A stretch of 64,000 nucleotides of DNA, from positions 38,118-102,117 of the forward strand of contig JAFYYR010000006.1 of assembly GCA_017557435.1 (NCBI GenBank). Direction: 5' to 3'. The number at the start of each line of letters is the position of its first letter. Position 1 is the stretch's first letter. Of the stretch, positions 1 to 8,478 are shown in pieces. The notes beneath the pieces were generated by a model. It did not search any database. It worked only from the letters and a program-made list of their open reading frames with translations, and was not told the DNA's origin. Made by a program: the position numbers and the translations under genes. The DNA comes from Pseudobutyrivibrio sp. GTDB lineage: Bacteria; Bacillota; Clostridia; Lachnospirales; Lachnospiraceae.

Positions 1-1
1 A

Positions 2-145
2 GTTCCACTGTATGCCATAGACCGTGCACAGGCTTTTTCTGAGTATGGCTTTGAAAAATCAGATGGGTTGATGGTGGGCACAAATGATCACTATGCCTAC
101 AAGGATTATTGGACTATTCAAAATGGACCTAGGGGACGGGGTTAG
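2..145 (+). CDS. C-terminal end of an unrecognised protein
   Basis: An open frame enters from the left edge and stops with TAG at 143-145, giving 47 residues. The tail contains an aromatic-rich stretch (GTNDHYAYKDYWTI) and ends PRGRG. I do not recognise the family, and no start is present because the gene is cut by the window edge. It lies 40 bp upstream of the kinase at 186 and may share its transcript. Confidence 0.45.
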   Translation, partial: VPLYAIDRAQAFSEYGFEKSDGLMVGTNDHYAYKDYWTIQNGPRGRG

Positions 146-185
146 TGGTCCATTTTTGGAATATAGATAGATTCGAGGAAAGATA

Positions 186-935
186 ATGATAGATTACAAA
201 GTAATGATAAATGGCTTAGCTGTGGATGCTGTTTATTCTGAGGAATGTGTTAATGAGATTTTCATTCCACTGCTTAAGAGACTGACAGATTTACAGAGAC
301 TTAAAAATAGAAGAATACTTGTGATGTTTGCGGCGCCTCCAGGGGCAGGCAAAAGCACTCTCTGTTCATTTTTAGAGAAGCTTTCTAAGGAGACTAATGG
401 AGTCACTCCACTTCAGGCTATTGGCATGGATGGCTTTCACCGCAGACAGGAGTATCTGACTAGTCACACTACCATTAGAGATGGCAAAGAGATTAAGATG
501 GTTGAGATAAAGGGAGCGCCAGAGACCTTTGATTTAGATTTAATGAAAAGCCGTATTCAATCAATTACAAGGAAAGATTCTTTGGGCTGGCCTATATACG
601 ATAGGACTCTCCATAATCCAGTGGACAATGCTATTCAGGTAGAATCAGACATTGTTCTATTAGAGGGCAACTATCTTTTATTAAATCAGCCGGGCTGGGA
701 TGATATTTCAAAATATGCTGATTACACCATTTCTATTGTGGCAGATGAAAATCAGCTGAGACAGCGTTTGATTGAAAGAAAGGCACTCAGTGGCAATTCA
801 ATTGAAAAAGCCACAGCCTTTGTAGACTATAGCGACATGGTCAATGTGAAGACCTGCCTGAACTGTAGCAAAGAAGCTGACCTTGTACTGCAGGTAAAAT
901 CAGACAATACAATAGAGTGTATAAGCAGCAAATAG
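186..935 (+). CDS. P-loop nucleoside/sugar kinase-like protein (uridine kinase / pantothenate kinase fold)
   Basis: The protein has 249 residues with a Walker A loop APPGAGKST at about residues 50-58. A GMDGFHR segment follows (about 79-85), and a strand ending in EGNYLLL (about 159-165) matches the Walker B and lid region of the uridine kinase/phosphoribulokinase superfamily. This resembles the YggC/FrcK-type 'nucleoside/nucleotide kinase family', which phosphorylates a small sugar, nucleoside or pantothenate-like substrate in the cytoplasm. The substrate cannot be read from the sequence. The start is preceded by GAGGAAAG. It follows the truncated frame by 40 bp and is followed by about 600 bp without a protein gene. 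Confidence 0.8.
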   Translation: MIDYKVMINGLAVDAVYSEECVNEIFIPLLKRLTDLQRLKNRRILVMFAAPPGAGKSTLCSFLEKLSKETNGVTPLQAIGMDGFHRRQEYLTSHTTIRDGKEIKMVEIKGAPETFDLDLMKSRIQSITRKDSLGWPIYDRTLHNPVDNAIQVESDIVLLEGNYLLLNQPGWDDISKYADYTISIVADENQLRQRLIERKALSGNSIEKATAFVDYSDMVNVKTCLNCSKEADLVLQVKSDNTIECISSK

Positions 936-1059
936 GGGGGCATTTTCTGACAGATCCTTATGGCTTCGGCCTTCCCAATTTTACAATTGTAAATTTTTAC
1001 AAAACAAACAATCGAACATTGAACTATCTGACAAATATGATACAAATTGTGAATTTATC

Positions 1060-1088
1060 TTGCAATTTAATAAAACCAAGCTATAATA
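1060..1088 (+). promoter_or_regulatory. Promoter of a candidate noncoding RNA
   Basis: TTGCAA (1060-1065) and TATAAT (1083-1088) are separated by 17 bp, close to the vegetative consensus. No protein gene of normal size follows before the terminator at 1402. Transcription would start near 1095. Confidence 0.6.
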
Positions 1089-1094
1089 TACTTA

Positions 1095-1458
1095 ACAGCA
1101 GAAAAAATGGTTTCAGAAAGGGAGGTATTGTTCAAGAGAGAGTAGATTATTATTTTTTATTTTAAGTTGGTATTAAAATTCAGAGAATGGAGGTACGGTC
1201 CACCAGAGGATTAAATTTTAAAACCAAGTTACAATGTTAAAATCTAGGGAATGGAGGTATGGTCCACCAGAGAATTAACATTAAAAACACGCGACAATTT
1301 CATGATGAGGTCCATCACTGATAAAAAAGCTTTCAAATGGACAGTGACATGAAAAAATAAAACAGAATGTGAGGTATTAGTCCATTGGGATCGATTTTCA
1401 GGGGCGGCATCAGCTAGGAATCAAGTGATTTCGAGTTGGTGTCGCCCGTTTATTGTGT
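1095..1458 (+). ncRNA. Candidate intergenic noncoding RNA, about 360 nt
   Basis: The stretch is bounded by a good promoter (1060-1088) and a strong hairpin plus T-rich tail (1402-1465), and contains no convincing protein gene. It carries at least five copies of a GAGGT-containing motif near 1121, 1188, 1253, 1305 and 1370. Two of these sit in near-identical 62-bp units. Several copies can form tiny hairpins, such as TGGA..TCCA and GATG..CATC. It does not show tmRNA, SRP RNA or T-box signatures. A short frame, ATG at 1259 (about 20 codons), is possible but its ribosome site is poor. Function unknown. Confidence 0.4.
1164..1287 (+). repeat. Two 62-bp tandem repeat units with a GGAGGTAYGGTCCACCAGAG core
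   Basis: Unit 1 (1164-1225) and unit 2 (1226-1287) both begin AAGTT and share GGAGGTAYGGTCCACCAGAG followed by RATTAA. They differ at few positions. More diverged copies of the core occur at 1121-1140, 1304-1318 and 1369-1386. The direct tandem arrangement is visible by eye. Confidence 0.7.
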
Positions 1459-1465
1459 TTTTATT
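1402..1465 (+). terminator. Rho-independent terminator-like hairpin
   Basis: GGGCGGCATCAGCT (1402-1415) pairs over 14 positions, with three G-U pairs, with AGTTGGTGTCGCCC (1434-1447). A T-rich tail follows (1449-1465). It closes the candidate noncoding RNA. Confidence 0.65.
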
Positions 1466-1489
1466 GGAGAAAATATGAGGGAAAACACC

Positions 1490-1518
1490 TTGACTAAAGG
1501 CCCTAAATTCCTTAGAAT
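1490..1518 (+). promoter_or_regulatory. tRNA-Leu promoter
   Basis: TTGACT (1490-1495) and TAGAAT (1513-1518) are 17 bp apart, immediately upstream of the tRNA at 1530. Confidence 0.7.
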
Positions 1519-1529
1519 ACTAAATGTTT

Positions 1530-1613
1530 GCAGGAATGGCGGAATTGGCAGACGCGCAGGCTTCAGGTGCCTGTGGTAGCAATATCGTGTGGGTTCAAGT
1601 CCCATTTCCTGCA
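1530..1613 (+). tRNA. tRNA-Leu (anticodon CAG)
   Basis: The acceptor stem GCAGGAA (1530-1536) pairs with TTCCTGC (1606-1612), followed by discriminator A. The anticodon stem CAGGC/GCCTG encloses the loop TTCAGGT, giving anticodon CAG. A long variable arm and a GGTTCAAGTCC T-arm fit a class II leucine tRNA. CCA is not encoded. It has its own promoter (1490-1518) and terminator (1617-1648). Confidence 0.95.
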
Positions 1614-1616
1614 TTT

Positions 1617-1648
1617 AGCCTAGACACATTTGTGTCTGGGCTTTTTTT
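1617..1648 (+). terminator. Terminator of tRNA-Leu
   Basis: AGCCTAGACACA (1617-1628) and TGTGTCTGGGCT (1631-1642) form a 12-bp stem with G-U pairs, followed by a run of T. Confidence 0.9.
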
Positions 1649-1736
1649 ATTATTAAAAAAGATTTTTCTTTAAAGATTTTTTAAGAATTGATTTGTTAAC
1701 ATGTCATCACAACGAGAATTTGGAGGATTATTTCAG

Positions 1737-4163
1737 ATGTTTTTCAGAATGTTGAAAAAAGATTTGGCGGATAAAAAGCGGTTGAATATTATCCTTTTAA
1801 TATTTATGTGTATGACATCCGTTTTAACTGTATGTAGCGCAATAATGCTATACACCAATATATTTGGAATAAAATCTGATAGAGAAAAAGTCAATGCTGC
1901 AGATGTAGTAATAATCAACAGTAGAGATTTAGGCGGTATTGAGGAAAAGCAAAAAAAGCTATCTGAGTGGTTTTTAAATAGAGATGGTGTAACTGAGTTA
2001 GAGTTAGGCGAAACAATTTCATTTAGACAAAACGCAGTAGATTTTGAGGGATTTGAAGAAGACTCACAGGCTTTTTTGAAAGATGCTAAGTATTTTGCAT
2101 ATGACCTGAACATGAAACACAATCGAGTAACTGACATGAACAGCCAATTCTTTGATTTAGATCACGGCACAATTGCGGTGCCTCAGATTATTCACAAATA
2201 TGCTGGCGTAAATATTGGTGATACGGTGAGAATTACAACTCAGTTAGGAAATATATATGAGTTTAAGGTCACAGTTATAACTAAAGATCCGGGCATGAAT
2301 GGACATCTTAGACTTTTTTTTAATGAAGAGGATTATGAAGTACTAAAGAAAGATAGCCCAATAATAGAAGATGTATATATGGTGAAGCTTTTCGAAGGGA
2401 ATACATATCTAGACCAAAGTAGTTTGGTTAACGATTTTTCTGGGATGAAGGAATCAGAGGCTGAATATATTAGAGGATACAAACTAGATGATTCATATAC
2501 GGATCAGGAAGTTTCATCAACGCTTACAGCTTTGATGATTGTATTTTCCGTGTTATTGATTCTTATGGTTTTTATGACCATTAGTTTCACTATAAAATCT
2601 GCAATAAAAAATGAAGAAAAAGAGTTGGGAATGCTAAAAGCACTGGGAATAGAATCGATGTCCTTTAACTGGCTTTTTGCAGCGAAATACATAGCTATTT
2701 CATTGTTTTCCAGCATAGTAGGTTTCCTTGGTGGAATATATTTTTCAAGACTTGAAATAAAGTATCTTACCTTTGGATATCTAGAACCTGAGCTTGTAAA
2801 TACCATACCTGTAGCAGTAATAACATCATTGATGTCCTTTATCATTATAGTGCTATTTGTTGCTATTGCCTTAAGGCGAATGAAACGTATCAGCATAATT
2901 GATGTAATTTCAGGTGAAAACAGAGGAGAGCGATTTGGTAAGCATCCAGGATTATTTCTCCATAAGATGAAGAAAATTAATGTTCCTTTTTATTTGGCGC
3001 TTACTGATTTAACAAATCGAATAAAGCGATATAAATTCCTTATATTTGCATATACCTTTGGAATAGCAATAATTATCACTCTTCTCGAAATTTATAATAC
3101 AGTCTATTCTTCATATTGGATTGAAAGAGTGTGGGGCCGACCAGAGTTTGATTTTGTGTTAGATATGCCAAAAGGGATGTCTGATGCATATATTCAAAGG
3201 GGTGGAAGCCTAGGTGGTGCCATAGATATTGTAAATGAAGAACTAAGAGAGGCCATTATTCCAGCAACAGTAGGTTATTGCAGTTATGTTCCTGATATAG
3301 AGCTTACACATAATAATGAAATCCATATGGCGGGCATGTATTTCGACTGCGATTATATATCTGACTTTGAGCTGTATGAGGGAGTGCATCCAAAGTTAAG
3401 GAATGAGGTTTTAATGGACGCTATTGATGCAAAAAAAAGTGGCATAGAAGTTGGCGATTCCATAAGTGTAAAGTACAAAAAATACAATGATGATGGGCTT
3501 ACATACAAAGAGGTGGAGGAAGAGTTTATAGTTGTAGGTCTACTAGATGTTGCGGAGGGACAGATAAGTATTTACGCCAGTGATATGTTTGAAGGAGCTG
3601 CCGAGGCAGAACGAATGATTGTTGGATCTAAAATAGACGCCCCTGAGAGTATGAAAGATGAATATATAGAACAAATGAGAGAACTGTATGGTCAAAGTAG
3701 TATCAGAAATAAGATTGAAGAAATTGACTATTCTCTCAGTGGATATGGTGCTGTGTACTCATCGATTCTTATGTTGTTTATACCAATGATATTGATTTTG
3801 ATGATTATGGTCACAGTGTTGTATCAATCAGTGAATATGGTAGATGAGACGCCAGATATTGCTCTATTAAAATGTGGTGGTTTTACAAATGGTAACGTCA
3901 AAGCTTGGCAGCTGATTAGAAGTACTATGATATCTATTGGTTCATCCATACTAGCCATCTTATTGGTAAACACAGTGATTGCTTCTGGATTAAAAAAATT
4001 GTTCTTTAATTTGGGATATTTATTGAACTACCATTCAAATCAAGATGTCTTTAGGTTTTATATAGTACTTCCTATTTTGATTACAGTCATTATCGACTTT
4101 ATCACATATCTAACCCTAAAGAGAGTTGATGATATGGAGATATCAAAAATTCGTGACATTTAA
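1737..4163 (+). CDS. ABC transporter permease with two FtsX/MacB-type halves
   Basis: The membrane subunit of an ABC exporter has about 808 residues. I chose ATG 1737 because TGGAGG lies 10 bp upstream; the in-frame ATG at 1701 has no ribosome site. Each half has one N-terminal helix, a large extracytoplasmic domain of roughly 200-230 residues, and a three-helix FtsX bundle (helices near 259-285, 305-330 and 352-378, and again near 677-700, 725-745 and 767-790). The duplicated MacB-like layout fits transporters that act on lipids, peptides or antimicrobials. The ATPase follows 22 bp downstream. The neighbouring two-component system suggests inducible export or defence. Substrate unknown. Confidence 0.85.
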   Translation: MFFRMLKKDLADKKRLNIILLIFMCMTSVLTVCSAIMLYTNIFGIKSDREKVNAADVVIINSRDLGGIEEKQKKLSEWFLNRDGVTELELGETISFRQNAVDFEGFEEDSQAFLKDAKYFAYDLNMKHNRVTDMNSQFFDLDHGTIAVPQIIHKYAGVNIGDTVRITTQLGNIYEFKVTVITKDPGMNGHLRLFFNEEDYEVLKKDSPIIEDVYMVKLFEGNTYLDQSSLVNDFSGMKESEAEYIRGYKLDDSYTDQEVSSTLTALMIVFSVLLILMVFMTISFTIKSAIKNEEKELGMLKALGIESMSFNWLFAAKYIAISLFSSIVGFLGGIYFSRLEIKYLTFGYLEPELVNTIPVAVITSLMSFIIIVLFVAIALRRMKRISIIDVISGENRGERFGKHPGLFLHKMKKINVPFYLALTDLTNRIKRYKFLIFAYTFGIAIIITLLEIYNTVYSSYWIERVWGRPEFDFVLDMPKGMSDAYIQRGGSLGGAIDIVNEELREAIIPATVGYCSYVPDIELTHNNEIHMAGMYFDCDYISDFELYEGVHPKLRNEVLMDAIDAKKSGIEVGDSISVKYKKYNDDGLTYKEVEEEFIVVGLLDVAEGQISIYASDMFEGAAEAERMIVGSKIDAPESMKDEYIEQMRELYGQSSIRNKIEEIDYSLSGYGAVYSSILMLFIPMILILMIMVTVLYQSVNMVDETPDIALLKCGGFTNGNVKAWQLIRSTMISIGSSILAILLVNTVIASGLKKLFFNLGYLLNYHSNQDVFRFYIVLPILITVIIDFITYLTLKRVDDMEISKIRDI

Positions 4164-4185
4164 TGAAATATAGTTGGAGGAAAAG

Positions 4186-4950
4186 ATGGGTAAAACAGTT
4201 TTAGAAGCAAAGGAATTGTGCAAGACATATATTGTTGATAAATACAGTAATAATGTCCTGAGAAATGTTGATTTCAAGCTTAATGAAGGCGAGTTTACAG
4301 CTATTATGGGGCCTTCTGGTTCAGGTAAATCAACACTTTTGTACACTTTAAGCGGTATGGATGAAGTTACCTCAGGAAGTGTTTTGTTTGATGGAAAAGA
4401 CATTTCTATAATGAATCATAAGCAGCTTAGCAACCTGCGACTGAATGAAATGGGATTTGTTTTTCAGCAGATGTATATGCTTAAAAAGCTATGCATTTTG
4501 GATAATATCATTTTGCCGGGATATCAGACATCTAAAGCAAGTAAAACTGAGGTTAACGACAGGGCAAGAAAGCTTATGCACAATTTGGGTATAGAAAGCA
4601 TTGCTCAGAATGAAATATTTGAAGTGTCAGGTGGCCAGCTTCAACGGGCTTGTCTGTGCAGAGCTCTAATTAACTCCCCGAAAATTCTGTTTGCAGACGA
4701 GCCAACTGGAGCGTTAAATTCAAAAGCGTCTACAGAGGTTATGAAAGAGCTGAGAAAAGCTAACAGTGAAGGTATGACCATTCTAATGGTAACTCACAGT
4801 GAAAAGGTGGCAGCTAGTTCAGAAAGAGTGGTTTTTTTGGTAGATGGAAATATAAAAGGGGAGCTATATCTTGGAAAACAAGAGGATGATAGTGATGGCT
4901 TGGTGCGAGAAAGAAAACTCAAAATCTGGCTTGATGAGATGGGATGGTAA
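4186..4950 (+). CDS. ABC transporter ATP-binding protein (MacB/LolD type)
   Basis: This 254-residue cytoplasmic ATPase powers the permease just upstream. Visible motifs are Walker A GPSGSGKST, a Q-loop in FVFQQMYML, the signature VSGGQLQRA, Walker B ILFADEPTGAL and the switch histidine in VTHS. Start ATG 4186 is set by TTGGAGG five bases upstream. The upstream TTG at 4174 overlaps that ribosome site and is unlikely. The gene overlaps or nearly touches the next gene (stop at 4950), so the two are probably translationally coupled. Confidence 0.93.
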   Translation: MGKTVLEAKELCKTYIVDKYSNNVLRNVDFKLNEGEFTAIMGPSGSGKSTLLYTLSGMDEVTSGSVLFDGKDISIMNHKQLSNLRLNEMGFVFQQMYMLKKLCILDNIILPGYQTSKASKTEVNDRARKLMHNLGIESIAQNEIFEVSGGQLQRACLCRALINSPKILFADEPTGALNSKASTEVMKELRKANSEGMTILMVTHSEKVAASSERVVFLVDGNIKGELYLGKQEDDSDGLVRERKLKIWLDEMGW

Positions 4951-4955
4951 TATTT

Positions 4956-6353
4956 ATGAAAAGGATAATAGCTATAGTCATAGTAGGAGCCCTGCTTTTA
5001 CTAGGCTCAAAAACAGCTAAATGTGAAGAGGTGGAAGGGCAAAGTGAGCCTGTGAAGCCGGTGGCAAATTACGATACAAAAGAAACTGCGGTATACACTG
5101 AAGACGGCATAGAAGCAGATGTATTATTTGAATACACTACTCCAGATGGGATATGCACCATAAAAGTGACAGAGGCCTATTATGACGTTACTTTGGATGA
5201 GGAAAACGCTACATCCTATCAGGCGGGGCTGGCATACGGAAAGGCTATATCAGAGGTGTATCCCAATTACTGCACTGATTTGGAACCCTATATTCATGAA
5301 AATATTAGGTATGCTTTTCCGAATGTTAAGGATGATTTTTCTCCTGTAACCACGCGACTGGGTAGTCTTTATCACTCTATAAATGGAGATTATCAGCAGG
5401 AGATAAAGGGACTTTCTGATGGTCTTGGCCTTAAAAAACGTGGTATCAAAAAGGATGGAGTTTTAAGTGTTGAAGAGTTTTTGGCAGGCCAGCTCCTTCC
5501 AGATGCATTGAGGCAGACAGCCTGCTCAGGATTGTCATTGTGGGGAGAGAAGACTATCACAGGTGATATGCTAGCTGTTAGATGCTTAGAGTGGCAATTG
5601 GGAAGTGATAATACTATGTGTAAAATTCACTCTGTCCTTCACTTGAAAAATGGAGAAAAAAGTATCGCTTCAATAGGGTTTTTAGGATTGCTTGAGATGA
5701 TTTCAGGTATAAATAATGATGGTGTATTTGGAGCTATTTTAGATGTAGATACTGGTCAAGAATATGATTTTGAAGGAAAGACCTGTTATACCTATTCGTT
5801 AAGAAAGGCATTGGAGGAATACAATACTGCCAAGGATGTTGGGGAATACATGGTATCTAACAGCGATAGATTCACCTATAGCCACAACATTATGATTACA
5901 GATGGAAATGAATCCTACTGTGCAGAAGATGCAGTTTTAAAAATAAAAGAAAAGGGAAAGGGATATTCTGTTTTAAGAGACAACAAAACCCCTATGATGA
6001 AGGATGTAAAATGGGAAAGCCCTGATAGCTTCTGCATTATTAATTCCTTTGTGACTGAGAATAACTATGACATCATGTCGGGCTTTTTACCTAATGTGGC
6101 TAGATTTGTAAAATACAATGAGTGGGTAAAAAACACCGATAAGTTTAATGTGGTAGAACTTAAGAATACAATGACTCAGGAGCAGGTAGAGACGGATCTT
6201 TATGGTTCTCCAGTTATCTATAATGTCCACAAGGACGATTTGACACAGATGATTCTCATAGACTATCATCAAGGTAGCGTGCAGGTTGTATTTACTGGGC
6301 TTGACGGTGTGGAGGATAAGCCTGTTTTTTATCAGGTGGAGAAGTTTAAATAA
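4956..6353 (+). CDS. Secreted Ntn-hydrolase-like protein (C45/choloylglycine hydrolase-like)
   Basis: The protein has about 465 residues with an N-terminal signal segment (MKRIIAIVIVGALLLLGS). A possible nucleophile lies in QTACSGLSLWG (Cys about 190). It is followed by a MLAVRCLEW segment and a GINNDGVFGAI segment, which resemble the order of the acyl-CoA:isopenicillin N acyltransferase (peptidase C45) and bile-salt hydrolase fold. If so it cleaves or transfers an amide-linked acyl group outside the membrane. An alternative start at 4944 adds MVIF and overlaps the ATPase gene by 7 bp. It sits between the transporter and its regulators, so it may modify or inactivate the transported or sensed compound. 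The family call is by motif resemblance only. Confidence 0.6.
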   Translation: MKRIIAIVIVGALLLLGSKTAKCEEVEGQSEPVKPVANYDTKETAVYTEDGIEADVLFEYTTPDGICTIKVTEAYYDVTLDEENATSYQAGLAYGKAISEVYPNYCTDLEPYIHENIRYAFPNVKDDFSPVTTRLGSLYHSINGDYQQEIKGLSDGLGLKKRGIKKDGVLSVEEFLAGQLLPDALRQTACSGLSLWGEKTITGDMLAVRCLEWQLGSDNTMCKIHSVLHLKNGEKSIASIGFLGLLEMISGINNDGVFGAILDVDTGQEYDFEGKTCYTYSLRKALEEYNTAKDVGEYMVSNSDRFTYSHNIMITDGNESYCAEDAVLKIKEKGKGYSVLRDNKTPMMKDVKWESPDSFCIINSFVTENNYDIMSGFLPNVARFVKYNEWVKNTDKFNVVELKNTMTQEQVETDLYGSPVIYNVHKDDLTQMILIDYHQGSVQVVFTGLDGVEDKPVFYQVEKFK

Positions 6354-6365
6354 TGGTGAGGCGCT

Positions 6366-7037
6366 ATGGATATTTTGCTTATAGAGGATAATAAAGAGCT
6401 GGGACAGCTAATATTCGATTTTATTAGGACTACCGAATACACAGTCTCATGGGTACAATCGGCAGAGGAGGCTTTACAGGAGATTGAAAATACTAATTAC
6501 AGACTGCTTTTATTAGATGTAATGCTTCCAGGCCGGGATGGTTTTAGCGCTCTTGCCTGTATTCGGAAAAATTATAATATGCCGGTGCTAATGATGAGCG
6601 CCAGGACTGATGATGAAAGCAAAATTCTTGGAATGGAAACAGGGGCCGATGATTACATCGAAAAGCCCTTTTCCATTCCTGTTCTTTTATCTAAAATTAG
6701 GGCTCTCCTTAGACGGTCATACCCTAATCAGGAATCGAATATAATGATTTATAAAAATATCAAAGTTGATATTGGGGCACGCACTGTTATGAAAAGCGGC
6801 CAGAGTGTAGATGTTTCAGGAAAAGAATTTGACATTCTTGTGTGCCTCATGAAAAAGCCAGGACAGATTGTGGATAAAAATGAACTTTTTGATGAAGTGT
6901 GGGGATATTATAGCGATACTGAAATGAGTTCGTTAAATGTATATATCAGATGGCTTAGGGAGAAAATTGAAGATGACCCTAAAGAACCCATTTTTATAAA
7001 AACAGTCTGGGGAAAGGGATATAAGTTTGGAGAATAA
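6366..7037 (+). CDS. OmpR/PhoB-family response regulator
   Basis: The protein has 223 residues. The receiver domain has an acidic pair near E7/D8, phospho-acceptor D51 (LLLLDVMLPG) and K100 in the EKPFS motif. A winged-helix DNA-binding domain occupies about residues 125-222 and ends WGKGYKF. The start is 12 bp behind the previous stop with GGTGAGG upstream. The partner kinase starts 4 bp after its stop. It most likely controls the upstream transporter genes. Confidence 0.93.
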   Translation: MDILLIEDNKELGQLIFDFIRTTEYTVSWVQSAEEALQEIENTNYRLLLLDVMLPGRDGFSALACIRKNYNMPVLMMSARTDDESKILGMETGADDYIEKPFSIPVLLSKIRALLRRSYPNQESNIMIYKNIKVDIGARTVMKSGQSVDVSGKEFDILVCLMKKPGQIVDKNELFDEVWGYYSDTEMSSLNVYIRWLREKIEDDPKEPIFIKTVWGKGYKFGE

Positions 7038-7040
7038 TTT

Positions 7041-8318
7041 ATGAGAAGATATTATAAATATTGGATTTTTCTAATTTTATATTATATCTGCTGGGGACTG
7101 ATTATTTTTTCCTTATGGAAAAAGTTATCTGTCAGTGAGACTCGAAATCGCATGGCATTTATGAATAGGATGACGAACCAGATTAGTATAACATCTAACG
7201 CGGGTGTAACCCCTTTGCTGCGTGATTTTTCTGACAAGGACATACCTGAAAAAATAGAAGTCTTTTATGAAAAAGATGGCAATATGAAAATCATTGGAGG
7301 AGCTGATAATACCTATTTATTCCCACTTGAGGGTAAGGAGGGTGAGGTCATAGGCTTTGTAGTTTATGGATACAAATCTACGGTAACAAAGCAGATGCTG
7401 TTTTTGGCAGAGATATCAGCTTTTGTATTTTTTATTCCTGTATTTATAGCGGCGTTTATAATTAATAAAAAGATTTTGAGGCCATTTCAAGAGTTTTCTG
7501 ATTATCCAGAAAAGCTTTCAAAGGGGCTAGTGTCCGATGGCTTACCTGAGACAAAAAGCCGATTGTTTGGCAGATATGTTTGGGGTATGAATATGCTTGG
7601 CAACAAAATCGATGAGGACAAACGGGAGATTGATAGGCTCCTCTTCGATAGAAAACAGTTCATTTCAACTTTGGCCCATGGAATAAAGACTCCTGTATCT
7701 AATATAAAACTATATTCTGAGGCAATAGAAACAGGCTTGTATCGGGATGGTAATCCGGATCCAAAAGACAGCGAGATAGCTGCTAAAATTAAAAAGAATG
7801 CTGATGATATAGCAGAACTTGCAGGGAAAATATTAGATGACCCAGGTTCTCTTCAGAGTAAGTATTCTCCTGAAATTGAGAATTTTTATTTAGATGAAAT
7901 AAGAAGCCGTGTTGTAGAAGATTTTCAAAATAGGTGCAATGTGAACAACATTCCATTTGCAATAGAGCTAAGTGGGAATCCTCTTGTAAATAGTGACATT
8001 AATTTAGTCATAAAGTGCCTGACTCAGTTTATTGAAAATGCCATTAAGTATGGGGATGGAACAGGCATAAAATTAAAATGCTTTAGACAAGATGATATGA
8101 TGTTTTACAGTGTGATTAACAACGGAGTAACTATTGATAGTAGGGAGATTCCATACGTTTTCAACTGTTATTATAGAGGTTCTAATTCATATAATCATGA
8201 GGGCAGCGGCATTGGATTATATGAGGCAAAGTCAATTGCCAAGGCATTGGGTGGTGATATTATTATGAAAATATGGGAAAATACCACAGAGGTATTGATG
8301 TATATTCCTGATAATTAA
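7041..8318 (+). CDS. Sensor histidine kinase
   Basis: The protein has 425 residues. Transmembrane helices lie near 7-27 and 119-141 and enclose an extracytoplasmic sensor region of about 90 residues. This is longer than the minimal loop of BceS-type kinases. The phospho-acceptor is H213 in LAHGIKTPVS. The catalytic domain shows an N box (QFIENAIKYG) and a G box (GSGIGLYEAKSIAKALGG). It pairs with the response regulator immediately upstream, and the unit ends at the palindrome at 8338. Confidence 0.92.
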   Translation: MRRYYKYWIFLILYYICWGLIIFSLWKKLSVSETRNRMAFMNRMTNQISITSNAGVTPLLRDFSDKDIPEKIEVFYEKDGNMKIIGGADNTYLFPLEGKEGEVIGFVVYGYKSTVTKQMLFLAEISAFVFFIPVFIAAFIINKKILRPFQEFSDYPEKLSKGLVSDGLPETKSRLFGRYVWGMNMLGNKIDEDKREIDRLLFDRKQFISTLAHGIKTPVSNIKLYSEAIETGLYRDGNPDPKDSEIAAKIKKNADDIAELAGKILDDPGSLQSKYSPEIENFYLDEIRSRVVEDFQNRCNVNNIPFAIELSGNPLVNSDINLVIKCLTQFIENAIKYGDGTGIKLKCFRQDDMMFYSVINNGVTIDSREIPYVFNCYYRGSNSYNHEGSGIGLYEAKSIAKALGGDIIMKIWENTTEVLMYIPDN

Positions 8319-8337
8319 ATAAATTTAAAAAAAATTG

Positions 8338-8368
8338 CGCAGAAAAAAGGATATCCTTTTTTTCTGCG
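8338..8368. terminator. Bidirectional terminator-like palindrome
   Basis: CGCAGAAAAAAGGAT (8338-8352) is followed directly by ATCCTTTTTTTCTGCG, a near-perfect palindrome with an A/T-rich arm. It ends the transporter/two-component operon. Confidence 0.75.
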
Positions 8369-8394
8369 TAATTTGTATTATAGAGGTGTCGAGC

Positions 8395-8478
8395 GCACTA
8401 AGGAGGGGCCCTTTTAGGGAAGATGCCTTAGTGCTACAGCACAGTCCCATTGCCGAAGGCAATTATTATGGCTGTGCT
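8395..8478 (+). repeat. Tandem double-hairpin intergenic element, copy 1
   Basis: Hairpin A has the outer stem GCACTAAGG (8395-8403) with CCTTAGTGC (8426-8434) around GGGGCCC..AGGG. Three bases later, hairpin B has the outer stem AGCACAG (8438-8444) with CTGTGCT (8472-8478) around the core ATTGCCGAAGGCAAT (8449-8463). The same core and layout recur near 12750, 39374 and, inverted, at 49809. Confidence 0.75.

Noticed and set aside
1095-1458. tmRNA, SRP RNA or T-box leader
   Set aside because: No tRNA-like ends, no tag peptide, no SRP core and no T-box AGGGTGGAACCGCG block were found.
1701-1736. Start of the ABC permease at 1701
   Set aside because: No ribosome site precedes it; TGGAGG is correctly spaced for ATG 1737.
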